DNA of 64,000 nt from Bacillus timonensis (lineage in GTDB: Bacteria; Bacillota; Bacilli; Bacillales; Bacillaceae_L), in the NCBI GenBank assembly GCA_020171895.1, contig JAIVAN010000003.1, positions 744,001-808,000 of the forward strand, read 5' to 3'. The notes under the pieces are model-generated. The model worked only from the letters and a program-made list of their open reading frames with translations. It was not told the origin of the DNA and did no database searches. Positions 24,795-34,147 of the stretch are shown here, piece after piece; position 1 is the first letter of the stretch, and every line of letters starts with the position of its first letter. The translations under genes were made by a program, and so were the position numbers.

Positions 24795-25649
24795 TTAATT
24801 ATTAGGTACAACCAAAGTTATATTATCAATAAGCCTAGCTTTTGTAAACTTGACAGCCAATGCAATTATTACCTTTTCTTGAATTTCATTTATTTGTTCT
24901 AATTCAGGATAGCTAAGCACTTCTACATAATCGATTTTGCCTGATGTATGCTCTAATATATGCTTGCTCACTGCCTGCTTTATTATGCCTACAGATCTTT
25001 CTCCGTCTTCTATCGCTTGTTTACCACACATTAGAGATTGATAAAGATGAGGTGCTTCTTTTCTTTCCAAATTAGATAAATATACATTTCTAGAACTTTT
25101 AGCTAGACCGTCTTCTTCTCTAATCGTTTCAACAGGTACCAATTCAACTGGGATGTTGAAATCTTTTATTAATCCATCTACAACTGCTACTTGCTGTGCA
25201 TCTTTCATACCAAAATAAGCTTTATGTGGTGTTACGATATTAAATAATTTAATAAGTACTGTAGCAACGCCATCAAAGTGTCCTTTACGTTTTTCACCAC
25301 ATAGAACATCAACTCTATCTACTACTGTTATTCGAGTTGACATATTATTTTTGTACATTTCATCCTTTGATGGGTAAAATAAAATATCGACCCCAGCATT
25401 CCTTGCAAGTGCTTCGTCACGTTCTATATCTCGTGGATATGAATCAAAATCTTCATTTGGTCCAAACTGAAGAGGGTTAACAAATATACTCAATACAGAT
25501 ATTTCATTTTCTGCTTTGCAATTTCTCAATAATTGCAAGTGACCTTCATGAAGAAAACCCATTGTCGGAACAAAACCAATCGATTTTCCTTTTCCTCTTA
25601 AGTCTTGCATAATTTGTTGCATTTCCTCTACAGATTGAACTATATTCAT
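24795..25649 (-). CDS. panC: Pantothenate synthetase
   Basis: This enzyme ligates pantoate and beta-alanine with ATP to make pantothenate. The protein has 284 residues with the nucleotidyltransferase HIGH-like motif [11 protein letters not shown], then [17 protein letters not shown], the ATP-binding [13 protein letters not shown] and the KSSRNVYLS (KMSKS-like) loop. Its ATG overlaps the panB stop by four bases, so translation is coupled. It supplies the last step of vitamin B5 synthesis together with the neighbouring panB and panD. Confidence 0.96.
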   Translation of the reverse strand: MNIVQSVEEMQQIMQDLRGKGKSIGFVPTMGFLHEGHLQLLRNCKAENEISVLSIFVNPLQFGPNEDFDSYPRDIERDEALARNAGVDILFYPSKDEMYKNNMSTRITVVDRVDVLCGEKRKGHFDGVATVLIKLFNIVTPHKAYFGMKDAQQVAVVDGLIKDFNIPVELVPVETIREEDGLAKSSRNVYLSNLERKEAPHLYQSLMCGKQAIEDGERSVGIIKQAVSKHILEHTSGKIDYVEVLSYPELEQINEIQEKVIIALAVKFTKARLIDNITLVVPNN

Positions 25650-26485
25650 TTAGTTATTCCTCCATACAATGCTGATAACTCATGGTCTTTCATCGTAAAC
25701 ATATGTTTCTCCTCAGGAAACTCACCAGTTTTAACATCATTAACATAATGAATGATGCCATTTTTAATTGGTTCATTCACATCCAAGTATTTTTTAACAA
25801 ATTTAGGCACTCTTTCGACTCCATAGGAGATTACATCATGATAGACGAGTACCTGTCCATCCACTTTATCTCCTGCACCTATACCAATCGTCGGAATCTG
25901 TATACTTTGAGATATTTCTTCAGCCAGCTGCTTTGGCACACACTCTAATACGAGTGCAATCGCTCCAGCGTCCTGACACTTTTTTGCATCATCTATTATT
26001 TTTTTTGCTGTCTCAGCATCTTTTCCTTGCACTTTATAGCCACCAAGTACACCAACTGACTGAGGAGTTAAACCTAGATGAGCGACTACTGCAATACCAG
26101 CGTTCGTTAAATCCTTTATCACATCAATTACTTCTCCAGCTCCTTCAACCTTTAATGCATTGGCAGAGGTTTCCTGTATTATTTTCCTTGCATTTAAAAG
26201 CGTTTCAGCTTTTGAGATATGATAAGACATAAATGGCATATCCACAACTATGAAAGTATGTTTTGCACCTCTTTTTACAGCTTTTGCATGGTGAATCATA
26301 TCCTCAACTGTTACTGGTATCGTTGAATCATAACCTAAGACGACCATACCTAATGAGTCTCCAACTAAAATCATATCTACACCGGCTTCTTCTGCGAGCT
26401 TGGCTGAAGGATAATCATAGGCGGTCAGCATTACAATGGGGTCTTTTTCATCTTTCATTTTTAAAAAGTCAGTCGATGTTTTCAA
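25646..26485 (-). CDS. panB: 3-methyl-2-oxobutanoate hydroxymethyltransferase
   Basis: This first enzyme of the pantoate branch transfers a hydroxymethyl group from methylene-tetrahydrofolate to alpha-ketoisovalerate. It has 279 residues. The conserved [35 protein letters not shown] and the metal/active-site segments KVEGAGEV and [15 protein letters not shown] are visible. It begins the panBCD operon about 70 bases after a strong intrinsic terminator and a structured leader, so its expression is probably controlled by that leader. AGGAGGAAT precedes the ATG. Confidence 0.96.
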   Translation of the reverse strand: MKTSTDFLKMKDEKDPIVMLTAYDYPSAKLAEEAGVDMILVGDSLGMVVLGYDSTIPVTVEDMIHHAKAVKRGAKHTFIVVDMPFMSYHISKAETLLNARKIIQETSANALKVEGAGEVIDVIKDLTNAGIAVVAHLGLTPQSVGVLGGYKVQGKDAETAKKIIDDAKKCQDAGAIALVLECVPKQLAEEISQSIQIPTIGIGAGDKVDGQVLVYHDVISYGVERVPKFVKKYLDVNEPIKNGIIHYVNDVKTGEFPEEKHMFTMKDHELSALYGGITK

Positions 26486-26547
26486 TATTATTCCTCCTTT
26501 TTTTATAAGAGGAAATGAAAAATGAATATATAAGCATTACTAGTTGT

Positions 26548-26582
26548 AATAAAATAATCCTTCTTTCAGGAGAAAGAAGGAT
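26548..26582 (-). terminator. Intrinsic terminator in front of panB
   Basis: Perfect 11-bp stem atccttctttc (26557-26567) / gaaagaaggat (26572-26582), loop agga, followed on the minus strand by TATTTTATT. It lies between birA and panB in the direction of transcription, so it can act as an attenuator. Confidence 0.85.
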
Positions 26583-26704
26583 AGATTAGCGAATATACTC
26601 GGATTTCTTCATCCCTCTGTCCCAGTCCTAGCAATGGATCAAGGCAGAAACCTTTTTAAGTTATTATATAAACCACGTGGTGCAGTTCCATTCGGATACT
26701 ACCC
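26557..26704 (-). promoter_or_regulatory. Structured panB leader (candidate pan RNA motif / riboswitch-like element)
   Basis: Between the birA stop and panB the minus strand carries an extended -10 (TG-T-TATACT, 26711-26719). About 150 nt of non-coding sequence follow, ending in an intrinsic terminator. A long imperfect stem is visible: ggtttct (minus strand, 26652-26646) pairs with agaaatcc (26608-26601) with one bulge, continued by ttgatcc (26642-26636) with ggatgaa (26614-26608). The gaagaa segment (26610-26605) could alternatively pair with the terminator arm. A 'pan' RNA motif is known upstream of Firmicute panB operons; assignment to it is inference. Confidence 0.55.
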
Positions 26705-26710
26705 ATTAAA

Positions 26711-26719
26711 AGTATAACA
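26711..26719 (-). promoter_or_regulatory. Extended -10 promoter for the panB leader
   Basis: The minus strand reads ctgtTATACT, a TGn-TATACT extended -10, followed seven bases later by the G of aatggg. A matching -35 is weak. It begins only about 30 bases after the birA stop. Confidence 0.5.
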
Positions 26720-26744
26720 GAATAATTCATATTTTTTCTACAAT

Positions 26745-27728
26745 TTAACGATTTTTCACTAATTCAATATCCGCTGAATGAATAAGATGGATAACACCTG
26801 TCTCATCTTCAAGACGAAGAACACCCTCACTAGTAATGCCGAGTGCTCTACCAGAGATTGAGCCTGTAATTGTTCTAGCAACAATTTTTTGTCCTATACT
26901 AATAGCATAGCTTTCCCACAATAATTTCACCATTGAAAAACCGTTACTTAAATAATCATGGTATAATACCTCAATTTTATAAAGAATGCTTTGTATTAGT
27001 TCTGCTCTGTTAATAATTTCACCCTTTTGCAAATATAACGAAGTAGCAATGTCATCAAGTTCTTCAGGGAAATAATTTTGATTAACATTGATCCCAATAC
27101 CAATGATGACAGAATTAATTCTGTCTGCCTCAGCTTGTAACTCTGTTAAAATCCCCACTACCTTTTTACCAGAAATTAATATGTCGTTAGGCCACTTAAT
27201 ATCTGGCTCCAGACCAGTAATTTCTTGTATACCTTGGACAACTCCAACTGCAGCAAGTAATGTTAACTGTGGAGCGCTAGAAGGTGGAATATTAGGTCTT
27301 AAAATTAAACTCATCCAAACTCCAGTTTGCTTTGGCGAATGCCAAGAACGGTCTAATCTACCCCTACCAGCCGTTTGCTCCTCCGTAACTACGATTGTGC
27401 CCTCTGGTACACCATCATATGCTAATCGATGGGCAATTTTTTGAGTAGATAAAACGCTTTCTTCAAAATGAACGTTTCTTCCAATCGACATTGTTTTTAA
27501 ACCTAATTGAATTTCGTTTCCAGTAATTTTATCTGGTTTTTTTGTAATTCTATATCCTAGACGTCTAACAGCCTCGAGTTCATATCCTTCTTTTCTAAGG
27601 TCTTCAATATGTTTCCAAACTGCAGTTCTAGAACAACCTAATTTTTCACTTATTTTTTGACCGGAAACAAATTCACCTGTAGAATTTGAAAATATTTCAA
27701 GTAATTTTCTTCTCATTTCAGATTGCAA
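26745..27728 (-). CDS. birA: Biotin operon repressor / biotin-protein ligase
   Basis: This bifunctional protein biotinylates acyl carriers and represses biotin genes. The N-terminal winged helix-turn-helix is LGCSRTAVWKHIEDLRKEGY. The ligase domain has EEQTAGRGRLDRSWHSP, WPNDILISGKKVVGIL and IGIGINVNQ. I chose the TTG at 27728 because the family alignment and GGGAG spacing fit it (327 residues); GTG 27740 and ATG 27716 are alternatives. All overlap the end of cca, so translation is coupled. The order cca-birA-panB is conserved in Bacillus. Confidence 0.93.
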   Translation of the reverse strand: MQSEMRRKLLEIFSNSTGEFVSGQKISEKLGCSRTAVWKHIEDLRKEGYELEAVRRLGYRITKKPDKITGNEIQLGLKTMSIGRNVHFEESVLSTQKIAHRLAYDGVPEGTIVVTEEQTAGRGRLDRSWHSPKQTGVWMSLILRPNIPPSSAPQLTLLAAVGVVQGIQEITGLEPDIKWPNDILISGKKVVGILTELQAEADRINSVIIGIGINVNQNYFPEELDDIATSLYLQKGEIINRAELIQSILYKIEVLYHDYLSNGFSMVKLLWESYAISIGQKIVARTITGSISGRALGITSEGVLRLEDETGVIHLIHSADIELVKNR

Positions 27729-28909
27729 GATTGTAGCCACTCCCTTATTGCATCTCTATCAAGATCGATTTCATTGTTGATAATATGATTTTCAATTCTT
27801 TGTAGTATATCAGCTACCCACGGTCCTGGTTTCTTCTGAAAAAATTCGATTAAATCGTTACCATTGATAGGAATTTCATTCCGTGTTTTTATTGGTAATT
27901 CTTGATAAGCAATTTCAATATTGGCAACCTTTTTTGTAGGTTCTTCGTTATGTAGAACAGCCCATATTCTTTCTACAGCAATTGCATTTTCAATACCTGC
28001 TTGAAATAATATCTTTTTGTTCCAACCTTGATTTTTAACAAGCAGAAAAATCCCACTTGCTTTTTCAATTGTTTTTATTACTTTATTTGGGAGCTTCCAC
28101 CTTTTTAAAAAATCTTTGACATCATCGATTTTCAGTACAATTAATAATAGTAACCACCATTCTTCTCTATTTCTTAAGTGGTGTAAGTTATATTTCGTTA
28201 TTTGTTTCAACTCATTCTCTTTGTCTTCTAATCCAGGTAAATAGTGAAATATTTTCGTATCAATCATTAATTCAAATGCACTTTTAGGATTATTACCAAG
28301 CAATGTTTTTTCAAATTCGACTGTTATTCGTTCTATTGAGATTTCTTTCAAAAGGTGTGAATATTGGCTTATCGCCAATCTTGTTTGTTCTTCTAGAGAA
28401 AAAGAAAGCTGGCTAACAAAACGTATAGCTCTCATCATTCTTAATGCATCTTCACCAAAACGATCTTTTGGATTCCCTACAGTTTCTATCAATTTATTTT
28501 TTAGTGCATCTTGTCCTCTATATGGGTCAATGATTTTTTCATCCGAAGACATGGCTATAGCATTCATCGTAAAATCTCTCCGTTTTAAATCCTCTTGAAG
28601 AGAATTGATAAATGTAACTTCATCTGGTCTTCTAAAATCAACATATTGAGATTCTAATCTAAACGTAGTAACTTCATATGCTTCATTTTCATGATGAACG
28701 ATTATCGTTCCGTGCTTCGCACCAACATCGATTGTACGATTAAAAATCTTAATAATTTCTTTAGGAAGTGCATTCGTAGCGATGTCAATATCACCGATAC
28801 TCCTGTTCAATAACAAGTCTCTAACAGATCCACCAACAAAATATGCCTCAAATCCGTGCTCTTGTAAGGTTTTGATGATTTTTAACGGTTTTTGAAATGA
28901 TTTATGCAT
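27713..28909 (-). CDS. cca: CCA tRNA nucleotidyltransferase
   Basis: This class II nucleotidyltransferase adds or repairs the 3' CCA end of tRNAs. The protein of 398 residues has YFVGGSVRDLLL, the catalytic pair in GDIDIATNALP, RRDFTMNAIAM, and the template motif EDALRMMRAIRF. The ATG at 28909 is better spaced from GGAAAGG than the ATG at 28915. It lies 15 bases after bshA and overlaps birA by its last bases. One enzyme doing both C and A addition is typical of Bacillus. Confidence 0.95.
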   Translation of the reverse strand: MHKSFQKPLKIIKTLQEHGFEAYFVGGSVRDLLLNRSIGDIDIATNALPKEIIKIFNRTIDVGAKHGTIIVHHENEAYEVTTFRLESQYVDFRRPDEVTFINSLQEDLKRRDFTMNAIAMSSDEKIIDPYRGQDALKNKLIETVGNPKDRFGEDALRMMRAIRFVSQLSFSLEEQTRLAISQYSHLLKEISIERITVEFEKTLLGNNPKSAFELMIDTKIFHYLPGLEDKENELKQITKYNLHHLRNREEWWLLLLIVLKIDDVKDFLKRWKLPNKVIKTIEKASGIFLLVKNQGWNKKILFQAGIENAIAVERIWAVLHNEEPTKKVANIEIAYQELPIKTRNEIPINGNDLIEFFQKKPGPWVADILQRIENHIINNEIDLDRDAIREWLQSCNLK

Positions 28910-28924
28910 AATCATACCTTTCCA

Positions 28925-30055
28925 TTATGATTGGATAATTTTATAATAGATTTCTTCATATTCTTTTACAATCTTATCTGAATTAAACTTTTGTGAAACA
29001 AAGTTCGTAGCATTCTTTACCATTTCATCATGAATATCTTGATTAGCTAATAATTCAATACTTTTCTTTGCAATATCATCAATATCACCTAGTTCACAAA
29101 GAAAACCTGTTTCCCCATGAACAATTACTTCTGGAATTCCACCTATTGTTGTTCCAATACATGGGACACCACAAGCCATTGCTTCAAGTAACACTAGACC
29201 AAAGCTTTCTTTTTCAGATAATAGAAGTTTTAAATCACTAATTGAATATAAGTATTCAATGTTTTCTTGTTTACCTAAGAAGAGGACTTTATCAGCAAGA
29301 CCAAGGTCCTTTACCATCTTACAAACTACAGTTAACTCAGGACCATCTCCAACTAATAATAATTTTGAAGGCACTTCTCTTTGAATAAGGTTAAAGGATT
29401 TAATTACATCTTGTACTCTCTTAACAGGTCTAAAATTAGAAACGTGAATAATCACTTTTTCTTCGGCTTTTATTCCATATTGTTCTTTTAAGTTATTTGT
29501 ATTCTTTCTGTGATAAACACGGTCATCAAAGAAGTTGTATACTGTTTTTATATCCTTCGTAGTTTCTAGTAGGTCATAAGTTTGCATTGCAAGAGAATTT
29601 GAAACAGCGGTAACTACATCCGAATGATCAATTCCAAACCGAATCATATCTGATAACGAAGGATCATAACCTAACACAGTGATATCTGTGCCGTGAAGAG
29701 TTGTGACAATTTTCAAATGTTCCCCTACCATTTTTTTTGCTAAATAAGCGCAGATTGCATGAGGAATTGCATAATGTACATGCAATAAATCTAACTCTTC
29801 TCTTTTTGCAATTTCCGCCATTTTACTTGCTAAAGCTAAGTCATATGGTGGATATTTAAAAACGGAATATTGGTTTACTTCTACTTCATGATAATAAATG
29901 TTTGAGTATACTTTGTTTAAGCGAAAAGGTAAACTTGAAGCAATAAAATGTATTTCATGTCCTTTTTCCGCAAGTAATTTCCCTAATTCTGTTGCAACAA
30001 CTCCTGACCCACCTACGGAAGGATAGCAAGTAATTCCTATTTTTAGCTTTTTCAT
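28925..30055 (-). CDS. bshA: BshA, N-acetyl-glucosaminyl L-malate synthase (bacillithiol step 1)
   Basis: This GT-B, family-4 glycosyltransferase of 376 residues joins GlcNAc from UDP-GlcNAc to L-malate. Visible are the N-terminal [40 protein letters not shown], and the donor-binding [20 protein letters not shown] motif. Its ATG overlaps the bshB1 stop by four bases, so the two bacillithiol genes are coupled. Bacillithiol is the main low-molecular-weight thiol of Bacilli. Confidence 0.95.
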   Translation of the reverse strand: MKKLKIGITCYPSVGGSGVVATELGKLLAEKGHEIHFIASSLPFRLNKVYSNIYYHEVEVNQYSVFKYPPYDLALASKMAEIAKREELDLLHVHYAIPHAICAYLAKKMVGEHLKIVTTLHGTDITVLGYDPSLSDMIRFGIDHSDVVTAVSNSLAMQTYDLLETTKDIKTVYNFFDDRVYHRKNTNNLKEQYGIKAEEKVIIHVSNFRPVKRVQDVIKSFNLIQREVPSKLLLVGDGPELTVVCKMVKDLGLADKVLFLGKQENIEYLYSISDLKLLLSEKESFGLVLLEAMACGVPCIGTTIGGIPEVIVHGETGFLCELGDIDDIAKKSIELLANQDIHDEMVKNATNFVSQKFNSDKIVKEYEEIYYKIIQS

Positions 30056-30768
30056 GTTTGGTCTCCTATTAAATCTGTTGACAAAAGTAAAGGTTTATTC
30101 GAAATAAAGCCCTCTGCATATGAGACTCCTACTTCTTTTCCAAATAGACGATCCCTACTTTTAACTGTATCTATGTAACCATTTACTAATGGTGTATTAA
30201 AAGAGTCGTCCGTTTTTACAAATTGACTCTCATAGGCATTTAAACTTGAAATTTTTTGTTCAATCGTTTCTGAAATATCGATTACAAAGCTAGGTTTATG
30301 AAAGCCATTGATCATATAATAAAACAACGAATCTATTTTATGTGCATCTAGGTTTTCTTCATCCTTAAAATTTTTAATTCCAGCAGAAAAAGCGGCTTCT
30401 TCAACTAATTTTGCACAGTTTCCATGGTCAGGATGCCGGTCTTTTAGGTAAGGTACAAAAATAACTTTTGGTTTGATTGACCGTATTATAGTAGCTACTT
30501 TCCTTATGTATGTATCATTTAACTCTAGTCCTCGATCTGGTAGATGCAAATTAATCCTTGGTGAATTTACCCCTAAAATAGTAGCTGCTTTTTCAGCTTC
30601 CATTTTTCTAATTTCAATTGTTCCGTTTGACGAAAGTTCTGCTCTTGTTAAGTCACAAATACCTACATGGTATCCAAGCTTTACATATTTAGCTATCGTT
30701 CCACCCATACCTATTTCCACGTCATCTGCATGTGCCCCAATAGCTAAAATATCAATTTTATTTTCCAT
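30052..30768 (-). CDS. bshB1: BshB1, GlcNAc-malate deacetylase (bacillithiol step 2)
   Basis: This LmbE/PIG-L family zinc deacetylase of 238 residues has the signature [18 protein letters not shown] at the start, with the H-x-x-D-D zinc site, and [13 protein letters not shown] in the middle. It removes the acetyl group from GlcNAc-malate before cysteine is added by BshC, which is not in this window. GGTGAAAAGA fits the ATG at 30768; the frame is open to 30786. It overlaps the end of mgsA by 11 bases and the start of bshA by four. Confidence 0.95.
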   Translation of the reverse strand: MENKIDILAIGAHADDVEIGMGGTIAKYVKLGYHVGICDLTRAELSSNGTIEIRKMEAEKAATILGVNSPRINLHLPDRGLELNDTYIRKVATIIRSIKPKVIFVPYLKDRHPDHGNCAKLVEEAAFSAGIKNFKDEENLDAHKIDSLFYYMINGFHKPSFVIDISETIEQKISSLNAYESQFVKTDDSFNTPLVNGYIDTVKSRDRLFGKEVGVSYAEGFISNKPLLLSTDLIGDQT

Positions 30769-31180
30769 TCTTTTCACCGGCTTCATTAGACACTATGTTT
30801 CTCCATGTTAAATCGCCACGATTAAGACCACGGATTAAAATTTCTGCAGTCCCCATATTTGTTGCTAGTGGAATTGAGTAAACATCACAGAGTCTTAATA
30901 AAGCAATAATATCAGGCTCATGTGGTTGAGCAGTTAAAGGGTCACGGAAAAATATAACAAGGTCCATATTGTTATTAGCGATCATTGCACCTATCTCTTG
31001 GTCACCACCGAGGGGGCCAGATCGAAATCGATGAATACTAAGACCTGTCGCATCTGTTATTTTTGTTCCAGTCGTTCCAGTTGCAAAAAGTTCATGGTTC
31101 TTAAAAATACCTTTATAAGCAGTGGCAAATTGTATTAATTCTTGTTTCTTATTGTCGTGAGCTATTAATGCAATTTTCAT
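30758..31180 (-). CDS. mgsA: Methylglyoxal synthase
   Basis: This 140-residue enzyme converts dihydroxyacetone phosphate to methylglyoxal, an overflow bypass of glycolysis. Family features are the start [16 protein letters not shown], the phosphate-binding TGTTGTKI, and the active-site Asp region [15 protein letters not shown], followed by [15 protein letters not shown]. It sits between dapB and the bacillithiol genes, as in B. subtilis; the juxtaposition is notable because bacillithiol helps detoxify methylglyoxal. AGGGGAAAAA precedes the ATG. Confidence 0.96.
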   Translation of the reverse strand: MKIALIAHDNKKQELIQFATAYKGIFKNHELFATGTTGTKITDATGLSIHRFRSGPLGGDQEIGAMIANNNMDLVIFFRDPLTAQPHEPDIIALLRLCDVYSIPLATNMGTAEILIRGLNRGDLTWRNIVSNEAGEKNGK

Positions 31181-31189
31181 TTTTTTCCC

Positions 31190-31990
31190 CTATTCTATTA
31201 TGTTTTCTAAACCATATACTAATTGATCTATCTTCATAACTGTATCAACCGCCAATTTTACACCCGACATGAAAGAAGCGCGATTAAAAGAATCATGTCT
31301 AATTGTTAACATCTGACCTTCTCCACCAAATAAAACCTCTTGATGAGCAATTAAACCTGGTAGACGAACGCTATGAACTCGTATTCCGTCATAAGAAGCT
31401 CCACGTGCACCATCTAGCGTTTCTTTCTCATCTGGGTGACCTTGGACTTTCGACTCCCTGACAGATGATATTAATTCAGCTGTCTTTACAGCAGTACCCG
31501 AAGGCGCGTCCAACTTACCATCATGATGAAGTTCAATAATTTCTATATCTTTGAAATAATTAGCAGCCATTTTTGCAAATTTCATCATTAATACAGCACC
31601 TACTGCAAAATTAGGTGCAATAATGGCACCTGTACCATTTGATTCAGCTAGCGCTGACAAACGCTCTAGGTCTTCTTGTGAAAAGCCCGTTGTACCTACT
31701 ACTGGGCGAACACCATGAACCAATGCTTTTTCTGTATGAACCTTACCAATTTCAGGAGTCGTTAAATCAATTAATACATGTGGATTCGTTTCTTTAAAAC
31801 ATTGATCAATATCTTCATAAAATTTTGCTGTTGAATTAGGAAGTACACCTACTTCGGCAAAGGTTTTTCCATTATTTTTTCGATCGATAGCACCAACTAG
31901 CTCGAAATGATCAGTATTTTCAACCAACATGACTGCCTCTTTACCCATTCTACCTCTTGGTCCAGCTATAACAATTTTTATTTTATCCAT
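31190..31990 (-). CDS. dapB: 4-hydroxy-tetrahydrodipicolinate reductase
   Basis: This enzyme of the lysine/meso-diaminopimelate pathway reduces the dapA product with NAD(P)H. It has 266 residues, with the Rossmann motif [11 protein letters not shown] at the N-terminus, the VVGTTGF segment, and the catalytic [20 protein letters not shown]. The pathway also feeds dipicolinate for spores and cell-wall cross-linking. It lies between ypjD and mgsA with spacings under 20 bases, so it is in the long ypjD-to-birA transcript. Confidence 0.96.
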   Translation of the reverse strand: MDKIKIVIAGPRGRMGKEAVMLVENTDHFELVGAIDRKNNGKTFAEVGVLPNSTAKFYEDIDQCFKETNPHVLIDLTTPEIGKVHTEKALVHGVRPVVGTTGFSQEDLERLSALAESNGTGAIIAPNFAVGAVLMMKFAKMAANYFKDIEIIELHHDGKLDAPSGTAVKTAELISSVRESKVQGHPDEKETLDGARGASYDGIRVHSVRLPGLIAHQEVLFGGEGQMLTIRHDSFNRASFMSGVKLAVDTVMKIDQLVYGLENIIE

Positions 31991-32008
31991 GGTTCTAATT
32001 CCCTTCTT

Positions 32009-32344
32009 TTATTTAGTATCTTTTTTAGTCCAACGGTCTTTATCTCTTGTTTGAAATTTTGCCATAACTCGATTGTGTGCATCTTCAAGGTCAATGTTTA
32101 ACGAGTTAGCAAAGCAAATTAGAACAAATAGAATATCACCCATTTCCTCTTCAACAGTATTTTCTTTTTCTGTGGATTTCTTTGGTTTTTCTCCGTAGTA
32201 ATGATTGATTTCTCTAGCTAATTCACCTAATTCTTCTGTCAATCTTGCTTGCATAGCAAGTGGACTAAAATATCCTTCTTTAAATTGACTAATATATGTA
32301 TCAACCTCAGCCTGCAGCTGTTTCATTGTTTTTCTATCTGACAA
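32009..32344 (-). CDS. ypjD: MazG-like nucleotide pyrophosphohydrolase (YpjD)
   Basis: This 111-residue all-alpha NTP pyrophosphatase has the MazG signature ARLTEELGELAREINHYYG and the second metal-binding motif VEEEMGDILFVLICFANSL (E-x-x-E...E-x-x-D). It presumably hydrolyses a modified or excess nucleotide. The start is TTG at 32344 behind GAGGTGAT. It opens the minus-strand operon through dapB to birA and reads divergently from ypjC across about 140 bases. Confidence 0.9.
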   Translation of the reverse strand: MSDRKTMKQLQAEVDTYISQFKEGYFSPLAMQARLTEELGELAREINHYYGEKPKKSTEKENTVEEEMGDILFVLICFANSLNIDLEDAHNRVMAKFQTRDKDRWTKKDTK

Positions 32345-32486
32345 TTATATCACCTCACAAGTATCTTCTTACATGTTAGCTAAAAGGATGACTTTTGACA
32401 AATATAAAGCTATTATCATCTTGATTTGTTGGTTCATGTCACTTAATCTATAATAAGATTGCAAACATATTACATAGGAGGACTTT

Positions 32487-33359
32487 ATGTTTTTTGGATT
32501 ACGAATTAAAAACATCATATTTATATTAATTGGATCATCTATTTTCGCTTTTGGTCTCGTGCATTTTAACATGCAGAATAATCTAGCTGAAGGCGGTTTT
32601 ACAGGAATTACGTTATTGTTATACTTCCTCTTTAAAATAGATCCATCTTATACAAACCTGATTCTTAATATTCCTATATTTTTAGTAGGTTGGAAATTAT
32701 TAGGTAGAGTTTCTTTTTTATATACATTAATTGGAACTGTAAGTCTTTCTCTTTTCCTTTGGATTTTTCAAAGATACCAAATTGATATGCCACTAAATGA
32801 CGATTTAACTTTAGCCGCTTTATTTGCCGGATTAGCAATTGGTGTTGGATTAGGTATTATATTTCGATTTGGTGGGACAACCGGTGGAGTAGATATTATT
32901 GCTCGATTAGTTCATAAGTATGTAGGCTGGAGTATGGGTAAAACAATGTTCTTATTTGATGCTTGTGTAATTTTACTTTCATTATTAACATACTTAACCT
33001 ATCGAGAAGCAATGTATACCCTTGTTGCAGTGTTTGTTGGAGCAAGAGTAATTGATTTTATGCAAGAAGGTGCTTATGCAGCGAAAGGAGCAACTATCAT
33101 TTCTGATAAAAATGACGACATCGCTGATAAAATCATGGAAGAAATGGATCGTGGAGTAACTGTTTTAAAAGGGTTGGGTTCTTATACAAAACAAGATCGA
33201 AACATACTCTATTGTGTTGTGGGAAGAAATGAGCTTGTTCGTCTAAAGCAAGTCATCATGTCAGTTGATCCTCATGCTTTTGTTGCAGTAAGTGACGTTC
33301 GAGATGTAATTGGAGAAGGATTTACTCTTGATGAGAATAAAAATCCAATAGAGCCATAA
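32487..33359 (+). CDS. ypjC: YitT family membrane protein (YpjC)
   Basis: This 290-residue protein has five or six N-terminal membrane helices (YitT/DUF161 domain, with GGFTGITLLLYFLFKIDPSY and the glycine-rich RFGGTTGGVDIIARLV) and a soluble C-terminal DUF2179 domain (MEEMDRGVTVLKGLGSYTKQ). Transport function is suspected for the family but unproven. It is the only plus-strand gene in a long minus-strand stretch, as in B. subtilis, and converges on a zinc protease gene. GGAGGAC precedes the ATG. Confidence 0.9.
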   Translation: MFFGLRIKNIIFILIGSSIFAFGLVHFNMQNNLAEGGFTGITLLLYFLFKIDPSYTNLILNIPIFLVGWKLLGRVSFLYTLIGTVSLSLFLWIFQRYQIDMPLNDDLTLAALFAGLAIGVGLGIIFRFGGTTGGVDIIARLVHKYVGWSMGKTMFLFDACVILLSLLTYLTYREAMYTLVAVFVGARVIDFMQEGAYAAKGATIISDKNDDIADKIMEEMDRGVTVLKGLGSYTKQDRNILYCVVGRNELVRLKQVIMSVDPHAFVAVSDVRDVIGEGFTLDENKNPIEP

Positions 33360-33365
33360 ACAGAA

Positions 33366-33400
33366 AAAACCCCGTACAATTTCATTTGTACGGGATTTTT
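33366..33400. terminator. Bidirectional terminator between ypjC and the zinc protease gene
   Basis: Stem cccgtacaa (33371-33379) / ttgtacggg (33386-33394) is flanked by A-run and T-run, so it works in both directions. Confidence 0.88.
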
Positions 33401-33401
33401 A

Positions 33402-34079
33402 TTATTCTTCACTTTGAGTCATGCCTGTATATATGAGAACCAATCTAACAAGCTCCAAGACAGCAACAGCAGCTGCGGCAACATAAGTTAATGCGGCAGC
33501 ATTTAAAACTTTACGTGTTTCTCTCTCTTCTTCATTACGAATCCCACCAACGGAAACTATTTCATCCATTGCCCTATTCGAGGCATTAAATTCTACAGGA
33601 AGGGTTACAACTTGAAACAACACTGCACCAGCCATAAAGATGATTCCTAGCAATAATAAATTAGATATGCTTGCGAATATACCTACCAATATTAGAATCC
33701 AAGAAATGTTTGACCCAAAACTTGCAACTGGTACTAAAGCATGTCTAAATTTCAAGAACGCATAGTCTTGTTGGTCCTGAATTGCATGTCCAACTTCATG
33801 TGCTGCTACTGCTGCACCGGCAATTGATGTACCGTGGAAATTGGTAGAAGATAGCCTTACAGTTTTAGACCTTGGATCATAATGATCGGATAAAAAACCA
33901 GGTGTTTCTTCAATCGTAACATTGTAAAGCCCATTCTGATCTAAAATCTTCCTAGCAACCTGAGCTCCAGTTAGTCCAGATGATGATGGTACTTGTGAGT
34001 ACTTTTTATAAGTACTTTTCACTTTCATCTGAGCCCATAGAGGTACGAGGATAATAATGGCGAAATAAACTATAAACAT
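33402..34079 (-). CDS. YugP-type zinc metallopeptidase, membrane-bound
   Basis: This 225-residue membrane protease has an N-terminal membrane anchor, the zincin motif AAHEVGHAIQD (H-E-x-x-H) and two or three further membrane helices (around 115-165 and 195-215). The DHYDPRSKTVRLSSTNFHGT segment before the motif is typical of the YugP / Zn_peptidase_2 family. Substrates are unknown. In B. subtilis yugP is elsewhere, so its position between ypjC and ypjB is a local difference. GGAGGAAT precedes the ATG. Confidence 0.88.
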   Translation of the reverse strand: MFIVYFAIIILVPLWAQMKVKSTYKKYSQVPSSSGLTGAQVARKILDQNGLYNVTIEETPGFLSDHYDPRSKTVRLSSTNFHGTSIAGAAVAAHEVGHAIQDQQDYAFLKFRHALVPVASFGSNISWILILVGIFASISNLLLLGIIFMAGAVLFQVVTLPVEFNASNRAMDEIVSVGGIRNEEERETRKVLNAAALTYVAAAAVAVLELVRLVLIYTGMTQSEE

Positions 34080-34147
34080 TTCAATTCCTCCGTCTTCGAT
34101 GTCTTCAACTTTATTTTATTGAAGGTTATCATAATTTGTCAATTTTC

